From assembly GCF_029937755.1 (NCBI RefSeq), contig NZ_JAPYPG010000004.1, forward strand, positions 310,001 to 374,000: 64,000 nt of DNA, written 5' to 3'. Origin of the DNA: Henriciella sp. Its GTDB lineage: Bacteria > Pseudomonadota > Alphaproteobacteria > Caulobacterales > Hyphomonadaceae. This document shows positions 36,056-45,415 of this stretch, piece after piece; position 1 is the stretch's first letter; every line of letters starts with the position of its first letter. Under the pieces are notes generated by a model that made no database searches, was not told the origin of the DNA, and saw only the letters and a list, made by a program, of their open reading frames with translations. Both the position numbers and the translations under genes were made by a program.

Positions 36056-36916
36056 TTAAATATCGCCCTCGAGAAGCAAGAGTCCTGCCGCAAGCACGGC
36101 GGCTGCGGCGATCCGGCGTTTGCCGAACCCCTCCTTCAGGAAAACAGCGCCCAGAATGGCCCCGAAGACGACGGAGGTTTCACGGATGGCGGTCACGGTC
36201 GCGGCGTTGGTCATTGAGAAGGCCAGCAGGGCCGCGCCATAGGAAAAGACACTTGCCACGCCGCCAACCATTCCGCCGACAAGCTGCGGCCTGAGCCTCG
36301 CCCGCAGCTGGCCTCGGCGGGTCCAGACGGTCACCACGGTGGTGCCGATCCAGTCTAGCAGGAAGAGCCAGACGATGAACACGAAACGGTTCTCGGCCAC
36401 ACGCACACCATAGGCGTCCGTGACCGAATAAAGCCCGATCCCGGCCGAGGTCAGAACCGCCCAGACGAGCGCGACCTGGTTCAGCTTCCTGCTGGCAACA
36501 TCTTCGCCCTGCGGCAGCGCGAAGACGAACAGCGCGGCCGTAGCGAGCGAAAGGCCAACCCAGCCCAGAAGGCCGGGAAACTCGTTCAGGGTAAAGACGG
36601 CAATGATCGCGGTCATCATCGGGGCGAGTCCCCGCATGACGGGGAAGACGAGCGATAGATCGCCCCTGTGCAGGGCCCGGATCATGAAGAACTGGTAGAT
36701 CCAGTGCGCGCCAATCGCGATCGCAATCGGGGTCCAAAGACCCGGCTCCGGCATCGGGAGGATGGTCGCAAAAGGCAGAACGCAGGTGGCTGAGGTCAAC
36801 GACAGCACCATGCGCGCGCTCAGCACGTCGCCACCACGTTTCACGGCGAAGTTCGCTGTCGCGACAGTGACCGCCGAGAACAGGCAGAGCAGGACGGGGA
36901 GAAGGCTTTCCGACAT
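36056..36916 (-). CDS. EamA/DMT family transporter
   Basis: A 286-residue membrane protein with ten hydrophobic helices in two repeated halves, as in the drug/metabolite transporter superfamily. Typical pieces are FMIRALHRGDLSLVFPVMRGLAPM in the first half and RETSVVFGAILGAVFLKEGF in the second, the usual place for the EamA helix-loop motif. Substrates range from amino acids to metabolites and cannot be inferred. It is 39 bases upstream of the flippase on the same strand and may begin that transcript. Confidence 0.88.
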   Translation of the reverse strand: MSESLLPVLLCLFSAVTVATANFAVKRGGDVLSARMVLSLTSATCVLPFATILPMPEPGLWTPIAIAIGAHWIYQFFMIRALHRGDLSLVFPVMRGLAPMMTAIIAVFTLNEFPGLLGWVGLSLATAALFVFALPQGEDVASRKLNQVALVWAVLTSAGIGLYSVTDAYGVRVAENRFVFIVWLFLLDWIGTTVVTVWTRRGQLRARLRPQLVGGMVGGVASVFSYGAALLAFSMTNAATVTAIRETSVVFGAILGAVFLKEGFGKRRIAAAAVLAAGLLLLEGDI

Positions 36917-37018
36917 GAGCGGACATCCGCGTCTGCCAGCCGGCTCACAAAGTCAAGCAATGGAGGGGAAAGTGTGCACAAGGACCGCAGGCGCCGTATC
37001 GGCTCTCGTGTCCCGTCG

Positions 37019-37033
37019 ACCTAGTAACTAGGT
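37019..37033. repeat. 15-base palindrome
   Basis: ACCTAGT and ACTAGGT flank a central A with no mismatch. It contains two CTAG words, rare in many bacterial genomes, and coincides with the TAG that closes the minus-strand open stretch. It could be a protein-binding site or a chance product; no similar copy was noticed elsewhere in the window. Confidence 0.4.
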
Positions 37034-37158
37034 GGGTGCCAGTTGGGATAGGCCACGGCCAGTCCCAGCGCCAGCTCCCTTGACGGAACGTAAGGTCGGC
37101 GGACAGCTGGCTTCCTCGAACGCCGCAGCCCTTGTACAACTTCAACAGATAGTGCGCT
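37021..37158 (-). pseudogene. Possible 3' remnant of a lost gene
   Basis: Reading the minus strand into the TAG at 37021-37023 gives a 45-residue open stretch ending RELALGLAVAYPNWHPPSY. The last 25 codons show the G/C-ending bias of real genes here. A TGA lies just upstream and no ATG, GTG or TTG is found inside, so it cannot be translated as it stands. It may be the decayed end of a gene or a chance run. I do not recognise the protein. Confidence 0.25.
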
Positions 37159-37238
37159 TCAAAGGCGTTGGGTAGAGGGTTTCGGTTTTGTCACCTGCAG
37201 ACCGAGTACTCCCGAAGTATTACCATGCAGTCACAACA

Positions 37239-37264
37239 GGAACAGGGCTGCATACAGGGGGTTT
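37239..37264 (+). promoter_or_regulatory. Candidate EcfG-type stress promoter for DUF4168
   Basis: GGAAC at 37239-37243 is followed, 17 bases later, by GTTT at 37261 (or after 16 bases by GGTT). Alphaproteobacterial general-stress sigma factors of the EcfG/SigT type use GGAAC-N16/17-CGTT. The -10 element is imperfect, so this is a weak match. It lies 57 bases upstream of the DUF4168 start codon. Confidence 0.3.
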
Positions 37265-37320
37265 CGGTCGGGCGGTCTGGCTGGTTGGCTAGTCCGTGCA
37301 ACTAACCGAAAGGAGACCCC

Positions 37321-37725
37321 ATGGCTCTCACGACACTTCGTGCCAAGACGACCGCTGCCATCGCGGCTGCAGCCCTCGCCGGTGGCGGCATTGCGTTCGC
37401 TCAGTCTGCCCAGCCGCAGCAACAGCAGGGGGCGCAAACCCAGGCCCAGGCCGCTGCTCAGATTGATCCCGTGACCGAAGCGGAGATCGACCAGTTCGTC
37501 GCTGCGAACAATCAGGTTGCCACGATTGCACAATCAGCGAATGCGGAACTACAGCAGGCCGAGGACAAGGCTACCGCGCAGAAGATCCAGTCCGGCGCCC
37601 AACAGAAGATGGTTGCCGCCATCAAGGAAGAAGGTCTGACACCGACCCGCTTCACGCAAATTGTACAGCTTGCACGCGCAGATGAGGAACTCGCCAATAA
37701 GTTGCGCGCTAAGATGGAGGGTTAA
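37321..37725 (+). CDS. DUF4168 exported protein
   Basis: A 134-residue protein with a signal peptide (TTAAIAAAALAGGGIAFAQ, cleavage near AFA-Q), a Gln/Ala-rich linker, and a helical domain with VTEAEIDQFVAANNQV and EEGLTPTRFTQIVQLARAD. The I-x-x-EGL(T/S) helix near the C-terminus is the DUF4168 hallmark; function unknown, probably periplasmic. AAAGGAG eight bases before the ATG fixes the start. A strong terminator follows. A stress-type promoter is possible upstream. Confidence 0.85.
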   Translation: MALTTLRAKTTAAIAAAALAGGGIAFAQSAQPQQQQGAQTQAQAAAQIDPVTEAEIDQFVAANNQVATIAQSANAELQQAEDKATAQKIQSGAQQKMVAAIKEEGLTPTRFTQIVQLARADEELANKLRAKMEG

Positions 37726-37774
37726 GGCACCGCAAGCGCCAAATCCCTTTATTATTCTTCTCTCTCATCATCTG

Positions 37775-37803
37775 CCCTGCCGGCCCGCCCGGCAGGGTTT
37801 TTT
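37775..37803 (+). terminator. Rho-independent terminator after DUF4168
   Basis: CCCTGCCGG (37775-37783) pairs perfectly with CCGGCAGGG (37789-37797) around a 5-base loop and is followed by six T. It ends the DUF4168 transcript 49 bases after the stop, separating it from the next lipoprotein gene. Confidence 0.9.
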
Positions 37804-37892
37804 CTTGCCCGGGCCTTGAAGCCGACAGATTTGCGTACGCTGATATCCAGATCGTGCGTTTATTGCGCGGCAGACAGAAAAAGAGGCTTCTC

Positions 37893-38420
37893 ATGCGTAT
37901 TCTGACTTTCCTTGCGGCCAGCGTCATCCTTGCCGCATGCGGTAGCGCTGACGACACGCAGAGCGATATTGCCGCTCCCGCGCCTCCAGCAACCGAGACG
38001 GGCCAAACGCCCTCCAGCACTGCGGCGCCTGGAGAGGATGGGGCGCCATCTGCGACCCTCGACCTTTCTGTTGGCACACATTGCTATTTCCGCGACGATG
38101 CATCGACGACGGAAGGCTTGGAAGTGACGGTCAGCGAGGCCGGAGACTTTTCCGGATCGAACTACGGCCTCATCCACCAGGAAGAGGAGGCCTATTATGC
38201 CAGCTTCGACATCACCCTGACCAATGGCCGCACAGGCGAGAGCGGTCTCGTCACATTTGACTCTGTGACCGAGGTGGATGGCGACACCCAGACCGGAACG
38301 ATGACCTGGGAAATTACATCGCAGGGCGCTGCCCCCGACGGCTTTCTGGAAGAGCCTATGCAGCCAGCAGATTGCGATGGGCTTGCCGATCGCGTCTTCC
38401 CTGATCCCGGTGGAGAATAG
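37893..38420 (+). CDS. Small lipoprotein, hypothetical
   Basis: A 175-residue lipoprotein: MRILTFLAASVILAAC is a lipoprotein signal with lipobox ILAAC. A Pro/Thr/Ala-rich linker follows (APAPPATETGQTPSSTAAPG), then a compact domain starting LSVGTHCYFRDD and ending with ADCDGLADRVFPDP. Two Cys in the mature domain may form a disulfide. I use the ATG at 37893, seven bases after GAGG. I do not recognise the family. A hairpin terminator follows. Confidence 0.62.
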   Translation: MRILTFLAASVILAACGSADDTQSDIAAPAPPATETGQTPSSTAAPGEDGAPSATLDLSVGTHCYFRDDASTTEGLEVTVSEAGDFSGSNYGLIHQEEEAYYASFDITLTNGRTGESGLVTFDSVTEVDGDTQTGTMTWEITSQGAAPDGFLEEPMQPADCDGLADRVFPDPGGE

Positions 38421-38427
38421 CAATAAA

Positions 38428-38456
38428 AAGCGCCCGGATGTACGGTCCGGGCGCTT
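38428..38456 (+). terminator. Hairpin terminator after the lipoprotein gene
   Basis: AAGCGCCCGGA (38428-38438) pairs with TCCGGGCGCTT (38446-38456) around a 7-base loop, an 11-bp perfect stem. The tail TTGTTG is a weak T-run on the plus side, and AATAAAAA precedes the stem, giving a U-run for the convergent gene on the minus strand, so it can work for both. Confidence 0.8.
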
Positions 38457-38485
38457 GTTGGGTGCGAGATAATTTTAGGCCGCAA

Positions 38486-38878
38486 TCAGTTGGTCGACAG
38501 GAGCTGGGTGACCAGCTGCGTCGCCAGGCGAACCATCATCACGTCGCCGTCGACCTCGGCATAATAATAGCCGTCCGGCGGCGGTTGCAGGCCATAGCGG
38601 TCATAGTCTCGAACAACGCGGTAATCGTCATAATAGCGGCCATCATAGCGGATCGCGTCGCGGCGGCCGTCTTCATAACCTTCTTCATAGGCGCGCTGCT
38701 CGTCTCCGCCATCGCGCCATTGGTCGTAGCCATCGGCTTTCCAGCCGGGTCCGCACCAGCCTTTCTTGGCGTGTCCCGGCGGGCAATGGGGCGGGTCGGC
38801 GAAGGCCGGGGCGCCGGCGGAAACTGCAAAGGCGGCAGCGATGGTACCAAGGGTGGAGTATTTCAGGGTCCGTTTCAT
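38486..38878 (-). CDS. RcnB-like exported protein
   Basis: A 130-residue protein with a signal peptide ending in APAFA. The mature part begins DPPHCPPGHAKKGWCGPG, continues with a Tyr/Asp/Arg-rich region (RYDGRYYDDYRVVRDYDRYG), and ends GYYYAEVDGDVMMVRLATQLV. This last segment matches the C-terminal signature of the RcnB family, named for nickel/cobalt homeostasis in E. coli, although most family members have no proven metal role. His/Cys residues near the N-terminus could bind metal. It stands alone. Confidence 0.75.
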   Translation of the reverse strand: MKRTLKYSTLGTIAAAFAVSAGAPAFADPPHCPPGHAKKGWCGPGWKADGYDQWRDGGDEQRAYEEGYEDGRRDAIRYDGRYYDDYRVVRDYDRYGLQPPPDGYYYAEVDGDVMMVRLATQLVTQLLSTN

Positions 38879-39061
38879 GGCTCATGTCCTTTCATGCATT
38901 CTGCACACGGAAGAAACGGCATCCATCAAACGCCGTTCCCACAACATTCCGTTATCTTGCGTTCAGCCGGCCAGCCCCGCCATTTACGTATTTTCCGCAA
39001 TAGCCATCGGGCTCCCGCCTGCGCAGACTGGGTTCAAATCAATGCCAGTCAGGAGCCATCC

Positions 39062-39304
39062 ATGTCGCACACGCCCCATGAACTCACCGAGGAATTTCCA
39101 GGCGCCGCCGAGCAGATTCACGCGCTGAAGGAGTCGAACCCACACTTTGCGCGAATTGCCGAACAGTATCACGAGGTCAACCGCGAAATTCACCGGATCG
39201 AGACCGATATTTCCCCCGCCAGCGACGAGCACCAGAACGAGCTGCGCAAGAAGCGGCTATACCTCAAGGACCAGATCAGCGCCATGCTGAGCACCACGGC
39301 CTGA
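39062..39304 (+). CDS. YdcH/DUF465 family small helical protein
   Basis: An 80-residue, strongly helical protein: ALKESNPHFARIAEQYHEVNRE followed by IHRIE and LRKKRLYLKDQISAML at the end. This is the DUF465 (YdcH) pattern, a short two-helix coiled coil of unknown function common in alphaproteobacteria. I use the ATG at 39062 with AGGAG nine bases upstream; the frame is open far upstream, through the RcnB-like gene on the other strand, and that extension is not real. It converges on a VOC gene, with 8 bases between. Confidence 0.85.
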   Translation: MSHTPHELTEEFPGAAEQIHALKESNPHFARIAEQYHEVNREIHRIETDISPASDEHQNELRKKRLYLKDQISAMLSTTA

Positions 39305-39312
39305 ACCCGAAG

Positions 39313-39735
39313 CTATTTCGCAAACAGCCGGCCCATATCCGCGAACGCCTTGATTTCGATGGCGTTTCCGGAGGGGTCGGTAAAGAACATGGTGGCCTGT
39401 TCGCCGGGCTCGCCCTTGAAGCGGATATAGGGCTCGATCAGGAAATCGACCTGGCCTTCCAGCCGGTCGGCCAGCGCCTGCCACGCCTCCATGCCGAGGA
39501 CGAGCCCGAAATGGCGCACCGGCACACCCTTGCCATCGACGGCATTCTGGCCAGCCGGACGGCATTCGTCCGGGGCGAGGTGAGCGACGATCTGGTGGCC
39601 GTGAAAATCGAAGTCCACCCACTCCTCCGAGCTCCGGCCTTCGGGGCAGTTGAGCAATTTCCCGTAAAATTCGCGCGCTGCGGCGAGATCGTGGACGGGG
39701 AAGGCAAGATGGAAGGGCGAAATCGGCTGTGTCAT
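39313..39735 (-). CDS. VOC (glyoxalase/dioxygenase superfamily) protein
   Basis: A 140-residue VOC-fold protein: FHLAFPVHDLAAAREFYGKLLNC, then DFDFHGHQIVAHLA, VRHFGLVLGMEAW and MFFTDPSGNAIEIKAF with the late metal-binding Glu. His residues at beta-1 (HLAF), HGHQ and RHFG could coordinate a metal, so a small-molecule lyase, dioxygenase or resistance protein is possible. Substrate unknown. No neighbour on the same strand is close, so it is transcribed alone. Confidence 0.83.
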   Translation of the reverse strand: MTQPISPFHLAFPVHDLAAAREFYGKLLNCPEGRSSEEWVDFDFHGHQIVAHLAPDECRPAGQNAVDGKGVPVRHFGLVLGMEAWQALADRLEGQVDFLIEPYIRFKGEPGEQATMFFTDPSGNAIEIKAFADMGRLFAK

Positions 39736-40007
39736 GACGACACCTGATGTCGCGACGGGACGAAACGGTCAAGCCATGCCGGACCGATCGCTCTTCCGGC
39801 AGGCTCCGGCCCCATTCCGGAAACGTTCCAGAAACAGCCCGGTTTTAGCCCACCTGCGCTGTGCCCGCCTTTTCCACGATCCCATTCATCCCCCGGTCTG
39901 GCGTATTTTCAGCCGCAACAAGACAAACGTCATAAAAATACTTCTCGCCCCGCTTGATGTCCCCGCCCGCCCGGCTAAACCGGATGGTGAACACTTCGGA
40001 GAGCAAG

Positions 40008-40592
40008 ATGATCGTAGTATTTCGCAACATCATAGCGGCCCTGATGCTTGCCATTACACTGATCCCGGCGGCCGTCGCCCAGGCGGGCGACCAGAATGCG
40101 GCGCGCGCCGACATGTCCGCCAAGGCGCGGACCTGCAAGGAAGCGGGCCCGAAAATCAACGGCGCGATGGACTGTTTCCGCACCTGCGCGAAGAATGCCC
40201 GCACCCTGCAGAACTCCCCCGGCCTTGCCGCGGATGCGGTGGCCGAGATGCACGCAGCGTGCAATGCGAAGTACGACGTCGCCCAGCAGGGCGAGGCGAC
40301 GCCTCCACCCGTGGCGTCGGGCCCGACCATGGCTGAGCGCGCGGCGAGATTGCCGGAGATGGCCGCCTATTGCCGGAGAGCCGAAACCCGGATGGGCTGC
40401 CCGGTCGACCCGTCAGAGCCGAACGCACTGGAGCGCACACAGATGTGCAATCTCGCAGGCCCGTGCGGGCGAAACTGCGGCGATGAAGCGATGATCGCCC
40501 GATTGAAGACGGCCCCGTCGAGGCGCGATCTGCAAACGATCAATCGCTGCGAAGAAAACCATGGCGCGCTGAAAGCCTGGCTCGACGGGTAA
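40008..40592 (+). CDS. Cys-rich exported protein, hypothetical
   Basis: A 194-residue protein with a clear signal peptide (IIAALMLAITLIPAAVAQAG). The mature part has ten Cys in recurring short spacings (DCFRTCAKN, HAACNAKYD, YCRRAETRMGCPVD, MCNLAGPCGRNCGDEA, NRCEENHG), which points to a disulfide-rich periplasmic or secreted domain. I use the ATG at 40008, preceded by GGAGAG. I do not recognise the family. The partner could be DsbA/DsbB, since dsbB is in this window. Confidence 0.6.
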   Translation: MIVVFRNIIAALMLAITLIPAAVAQAGDQNAARADMSAKARTCKEAGPKINGAMDCFRTCAKNARTLQNSPGLAADAVAEMHAACNAKYDVAQQGEATPPPVASGPTMAERAARLPEMAAYCRRAETRMGCPVDPSEPNALERTQMCNLAGPCGRNCGDEAMIARLKTAPSRRDLQTINRCEENHGALKAWLDG

Positions 40593-40600
40593 GCCGCGGC

Positions 40601-41026
40601 CTAGTTCATCGCCGTGATCTGGCAGGGATGCTGGCCGGGATAATTGCCGTAGACATCGGTCATGTAGAAGCTCGTATCGCTCGTCATGGTGATCTCGAGC
40701 ACCGTCTCGCGGTTGTAGACGTTCGGGTCGTAGAATTTGAGGAAATTGTTCTCGCCCGAGAGCTGCAGCGTGCCGAAACTGCCCGTCAGCACCCCGCCCC
40801 AGTAATAGGTGACCGAGCCGTCGGAGATGACGCCGGTAATGTCCGGATTGGGGCCCGGCCCGGTGGTGATGCCGGTCCCGCCAATCGCCTCATATTGCAG
40901 CGACATCTGCGCCGGCTGGCCATTCACCTGGCACGACGCCTGAAGCATCCCGGTCTTTGTCTGGGCGTGGGCGGGAAGCGAAAGCGCCGCGAGCGCGGCG
41001 GCGGAAAAGACAAGCCGTGTGAGCAT
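40601..41026 (-). CDS. Exported hypothetical protein
   Basis: A 141-residue protein with a signal peptide (VFSAAALAALSLPAHAQ). The mature part is beta-rich and Gly/Thr-rich (GGTGITTGPGPNP, ISDGSVTYYWGGVL, FGTLQLSGENNFLKFYDP) with two Cys, one near each end (LQASCQV and HPCQITAMN), likely joined by a disulfide. The family is not recognised. It converges on the Cys-rich exported protein with an 8-base gap. Confidence 0.6.
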   Translation of the reverse strand: MLTRLVFSAAALAALSLPAHAQTKTGMLQASCQVNGQPAQMSLQYEAIGGTGITTGPGPNPDITGVISDGSVTYYWGGVLTGSFGTLQLSGENNFLKFYDPNVYNRETVLEITMTSDTSFYMTDVYGNYPGQHPCQITAMN

Positions 41027-41135
41027 CCTCTGTCTCCCTCAAGGCGCGGACGTTCGGGCGCGCCGCGATGGAGAGTATGCCACGGATGGATGAACGCGTC
41101 ATGACGCGCCCGCGTGAGGCTCTAATAATGCGGCC

Positions 41136-41357
41136 CTAATAGTGAGGCGGGGGACGGTCCACGGGAGCCGCCTGGCCGGTAGTCTGTTCGGCCTCGGCCA
41201 CGCGCTCGGCGAGGCGCGCCACCTCCCGCTCCAGCCGCTCGATCAGTTTCCACTGCGCCGTGATGGCGGCGTTCAGGTCCTCAATCGTCTGGTCCTGATG
41301 GACCACACGCATTTCAAGCTCGTCGAGGCGGGAGGCGGTGTCGGGTGTGTCTGACAT
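41136..41357 (-). CDS. slyX: SlyX family protein
   Basis: A 73-residue coiled-coil protein starting MSDTPDTASRLDELEMRV, with long heptads (TIEDLNAAITAQWKLIERLE and on) and the diagnostic end PPPHY. SlyX was named near slyD in E. coli, and its role is unknown. I use the Met at 41357; 12 more residues are in frame upstream. The AT-richer stretch and thiC follow on the plus-coordinate side, and slyX was probably next to thiC before the insertion. Confidence 0.88.
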   Translation of the reverse strand: MSDTPDTASRLDELEMRVVHQDQTIEDLNAAITAQWKLIERLEREVARLAERVAEAEQTTGQAAPVDRPPPHY

Positions 41358-41598
41358 GGCGCGAGGGATACACTCGGCGTTTGAGAGGGGCAAAGGAGTT
41401 TGTTTGTCTGAGGTGGACGAGTCCCGCCCGCGTGGTTCGACAGTTGAGTTGCCGGCAAAGCGTTGTCGCCTTTATCCACCAACTCGATCAAGCTATTGTA
41501 GGTACAGTGCTCGGCGCTAAGCTATATCCAAGTTTCTAGCCACTATTATGTGAAAATAGCCGACCCAACCTCAATCATCAAAGCTGAAATAAATAGAC
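41358..41598. other. Left flank of the AT-rich island
   Basis: About 240 bases between slyX and the first island gene. GC content falls within it: the first half looks like the rest of the window, while from about 41490 A/T-rich words dominate. It should hold the slyX promoter and that of the island pair. I see no repeat or integrase site. Confidence 0.4.
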
Positions 41599-42105
41599 AT
41601 GGATACCTCGGATATAATCGCTATTGGGGCGCTCCTTATCGCGATTGTTGCGGCGGGCATCTCGTTCTTCTCTTACAGAATTTCGCGTCGCGCCGAGTTG
41701 GGACAACGACCAAAACTTCGCCTCGAATATCTGGAAGGAGAGAAGTGGAGCGTTAGCCCAGAAGCGTACGAATACAAATTCAAAGTGACCGTAACTAACG
41801 AATGCGCCATGCCCATCGGATTGAAGGGGTGTGAATTGCGCATTCATTCAATATCACCCGATGGTAGAGAGGTGATATTTCCTATTCCAAACGAAGTTCG
41901 GAGGGGCAGCGAATATGTCGAGTTCCCGATGAGGCTTGCTGCACATGAGATCATTAGTGGGTGGGTTTTGATCCCTGTACCGGCGAAGATCGTGCGGCAA
42001 TCTCAGCAAATCGCTTACGAGTTCATCCTATTGGATTCGCAAAACACAAACGAAAGCTTTGAGCCAAGACTCTTCATTGAGAAAGACAGCACGAAAAGTG
42101 GATAA
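41599..42105 (+). CDS. Island gene 1: membrane-anchored protein of unknown function
   Basis: A 168-residue protein with an N-terminal membrane helix (IIAIGALLIAIVAAGISFFS) and a basic stop (YRISRRAE). The remaining ~140 residues are beta-rich (YKFKVTVTNECAMPIGL, GCELRIHSIS, EYVEFPMRL, ISGWVLIPVP), perhaps an Ig-like fold on the cytoplasmic side. Base composition is AT-richer than its surroundings, a sign of transfer. It overlaps the next gene by 8 bases. I do not recognise the family. A two-gene accessory system, with this protein as anchor, is possible but not shown. Confidence 0.55.
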   Translation: MDTSDIIAIGALLIAIVAAGISFFSYRISRRAELGQRPKLRLEYLEGEKWSVSPEAYEYKFKVTVTNECAMPIGLKGCELRIHSISPDGREVIFPIPNEVRRGSEYVEFPMRLAAHEIISGWVLIPVPAKIVRQSQQIAYEFILLDSQNTNESFEPRLFIEKDSTKSG

Positions 42106-42652
42106 TCTTAAGTTTGATAAGAATAGAATTCTCCGTGTTACCAAGGTCGGACTGATTGCAAATCCGATTGTGGCCGACGGTTTCGCGATTGCCCACATTG
42201 ATTTCGATACTCGCAACCACCCGGATATCGACGAATTTATTCTGCATCATCAAGATGCGTCACCTGGCGACGTGGTCACACAGTGGGGCTCACCAAAACC
42301 CGACGCGATAGTCCTAATGTGCGAATTTTCAAAGCCTGCGCAAACGACATTCGGACTGTGGTTTGACCTAATGGAACACGTCCTTTCAGTCGACCACATA
42401 ATTCAATCGAAAATTGCCTATCTGCAACCTAGCGGCCTGGCGATGAGAGACCATATCGATTTGGAATCCGCAAAAATATTGGTTGAGATTGGCGGTTCGA
42501 CCGACAAGCAAAAATGGGCTCGGAGAATGGACAAGTTAGTCCGACGACGGCTGCGAAAAAAAGGGGCCTCAAGAGGCGAAGCGAAGCAGGCTGCAAAGCG
42601 TATGATTGCTGATTTCCGCAAGTTCACTCAAGGTCTCCGACAAAAGGGATGA
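42098..42652 (+). CDS. Island gene 2: soluble basic-tailed protein of unknown function
   Basis: A 184-residue protein, read from GTG at 42098, which overlaps the stop of gene 1 by 8 bases; the frame is also open from a TTG at 42059. The first part has beta-alpha features (VTKVGLIANPIVADGFAIAH, LMCEFSKPAQTTFGLWFDLM). The last ~60 residues are strongly basic (RRMDKLVRRRLRKKGAS and RMIADFRKFTQGLRQKG), suggesting nucleic-acid or membrane contact. AT-rich composition matches gene 1. I cannot assign a family or function; co-transcription with gene 1 is likely. Confidence 0.5.
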   Translation: MDNLKFDKNRILRVTKVGLIANPIVADGFAIAHIDFDTRNHPDIDEFILHHQDASPGDVVTQWGSPKPDAIVLMCEFSKPAQTTFGLWFDLMEHVLSVDHIIQSKIAYLQPSGLAMRDHIDLESAKILVEIGGSTDKQKWARRMDKLVRRRLRKKGASRGEAKQAAKRMIADFRKFTQGLRQKG

Positions 42653-42674
42653 ATTAGCGAACTGATTCGAACAC

Positions 42675-42799
42675 TCACTCCCGCTCCACATAAATCTCCG
42701 CGCCCTGCGCCATGAATTCCGCGCTCTTGGCCTTCATCCCCTCTTCTGCCTCTTTCGCCTGACGCACGAGGTCGGCATTTCATTATCCGTCATGCCGAC
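42675..42799 (-). pseudogene. Diverged, frameshifted copy of the thiC 3' end
   Basis: Minus-strand sequence here repeats the last 40 codons of the intact thiC at 43285-43404. It reads MTDNE, then loses one base, then [20 protein letters not shown] ... EIYVERE and a TGA stop. After the frameshift, 24 of 32 residues match the intact copy. The segment is 119 bases long against 120 in the real gene, so only one base is missing. Similarity stops beyond the MTDNE end. It is a remnant, not a functional gene, and lies in the same orientation as thiC. Confidence 0.85.
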
Positions 42800-42829
42800 G
42801 GCGTTTTAGCGCGCGACGATTACCGGTTT

Positions 42830-43159
42830 CTAATCGACCTTTTCCCACCCGACCAACTTCTTGCGATAGGTAAGGTCGAGCTGATTTTCCCGAGTGTCGC
42901 TATAGTCGTGTTTGACCATGGTTAGACGGAACAATTTTATAGAAGCAGCGGGCCTTAGCAGCGTCAAATGACTGCGCGTTTTCTCGCCTGGGTCGATGTC
43001 GTCAACAGAAAGCAATTCTGACGACGTAGTGCCATCAGCATATTTCACTTTCACATCGATAGAGGCACCGTAAATTGGCTCTGATCCAGTGTTCTCAACC
43101 GTTAAAAACCAGCCAAGGCGAGGCGCCTTCCTGAATTTTACAATTTCGAAGTCAATCAT
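42830..43159 (-). CDS. Island gene 3: small beta-rich protein
   Basis: A 109-residue protein read from the Met of MIDFEIVKFRKAPRLG; six more residues are in frame to 43177. It is beta-rich with an Ig-like pattern: WFLTVENTGSEPIYGASIDV, KYADGTTSSELLSVDDIDPGE and SHLTLLRPAASIKLFRLTMV. No signal peptide is seen. It lies between the thiC remnant and the intact thiC, so it came in (or was trapped) with the duplication. Family not recognised; short but codon use looks real. Confidence 0.5.
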   Translation of the reverse strand: MIDFEIVKFRKAPRLGWFLTVENTGSEPIYGASIDVKVKYADGTTSSELLSVDDIDPGEKTRSHLTLLRPAASIKLFRLTMVKHDYSDTRENQLDLTYRKKLVGWEKVD

Positions 43160-43243
43160 GCGGCTCCCCCTAACCATGAGACGAACACTAGAAAATAGGC
43201 ACCAGACAGGGGGCTGTCAGCCCCTTGGTCCGAATTGATAACT

Positions 43244-43284
43244 GGCGCTGATTTCACTGGAATCGAGCAGCCTCAGTGAAGCGC

Positions 43285-43285
<1 letters not shown>
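43244..43285. repeat. Hairpin at the thiC stop codon
   Basis: TTCACTG (43253-43259) pairs with CAGTGAA (43274-43280), and beyond a 4-base bulge GGCGC (43244-43248) pairs with GCGCC (43281-43285). The stem reaches the first base of the thiC stop. No T-run follows, so it is either a weak terminator or an mRNA-end stabiliser for thiC. A second short stem (GGGGCTG/CAGCCCC) lies at 43210-43224. Confidence 0.5.
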
Positions 43286-45368
<2,083 letters not shown>

Positions 45369-45415
45369 AACAGCCAACCTAACGGAACTGGCCCCTACTG
45401 CATAGAGGTAACTAC

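Larger units (their letters stand above)
36917..37320. other. 404-base intergenic region before DUF4168
   Basis: This gap lies between two divergent starts (EamA and DUF4168). It contains the ACCTAGT/ACTAGGT palindrome at 37019-37033, a 45-codon open stretch on the minus strand (37021-37158) that looks like the tail of a protein but has no start codon, a candidate stress-type promoter near 37239-37264, and two copies of GGGTTTCGGT (near 37179 and 37258). No full gene or known RNA is recognisable. Confidence 0.45.

Noticed and set aside
36945-37145. Trp-rich 66-codon minus-strand frame
   Set aside because: Opens at a TTG without Shine-Dalgarno and has an implausible composition; the neighbouring frame ending PNWHPPSY looks more gene-like.
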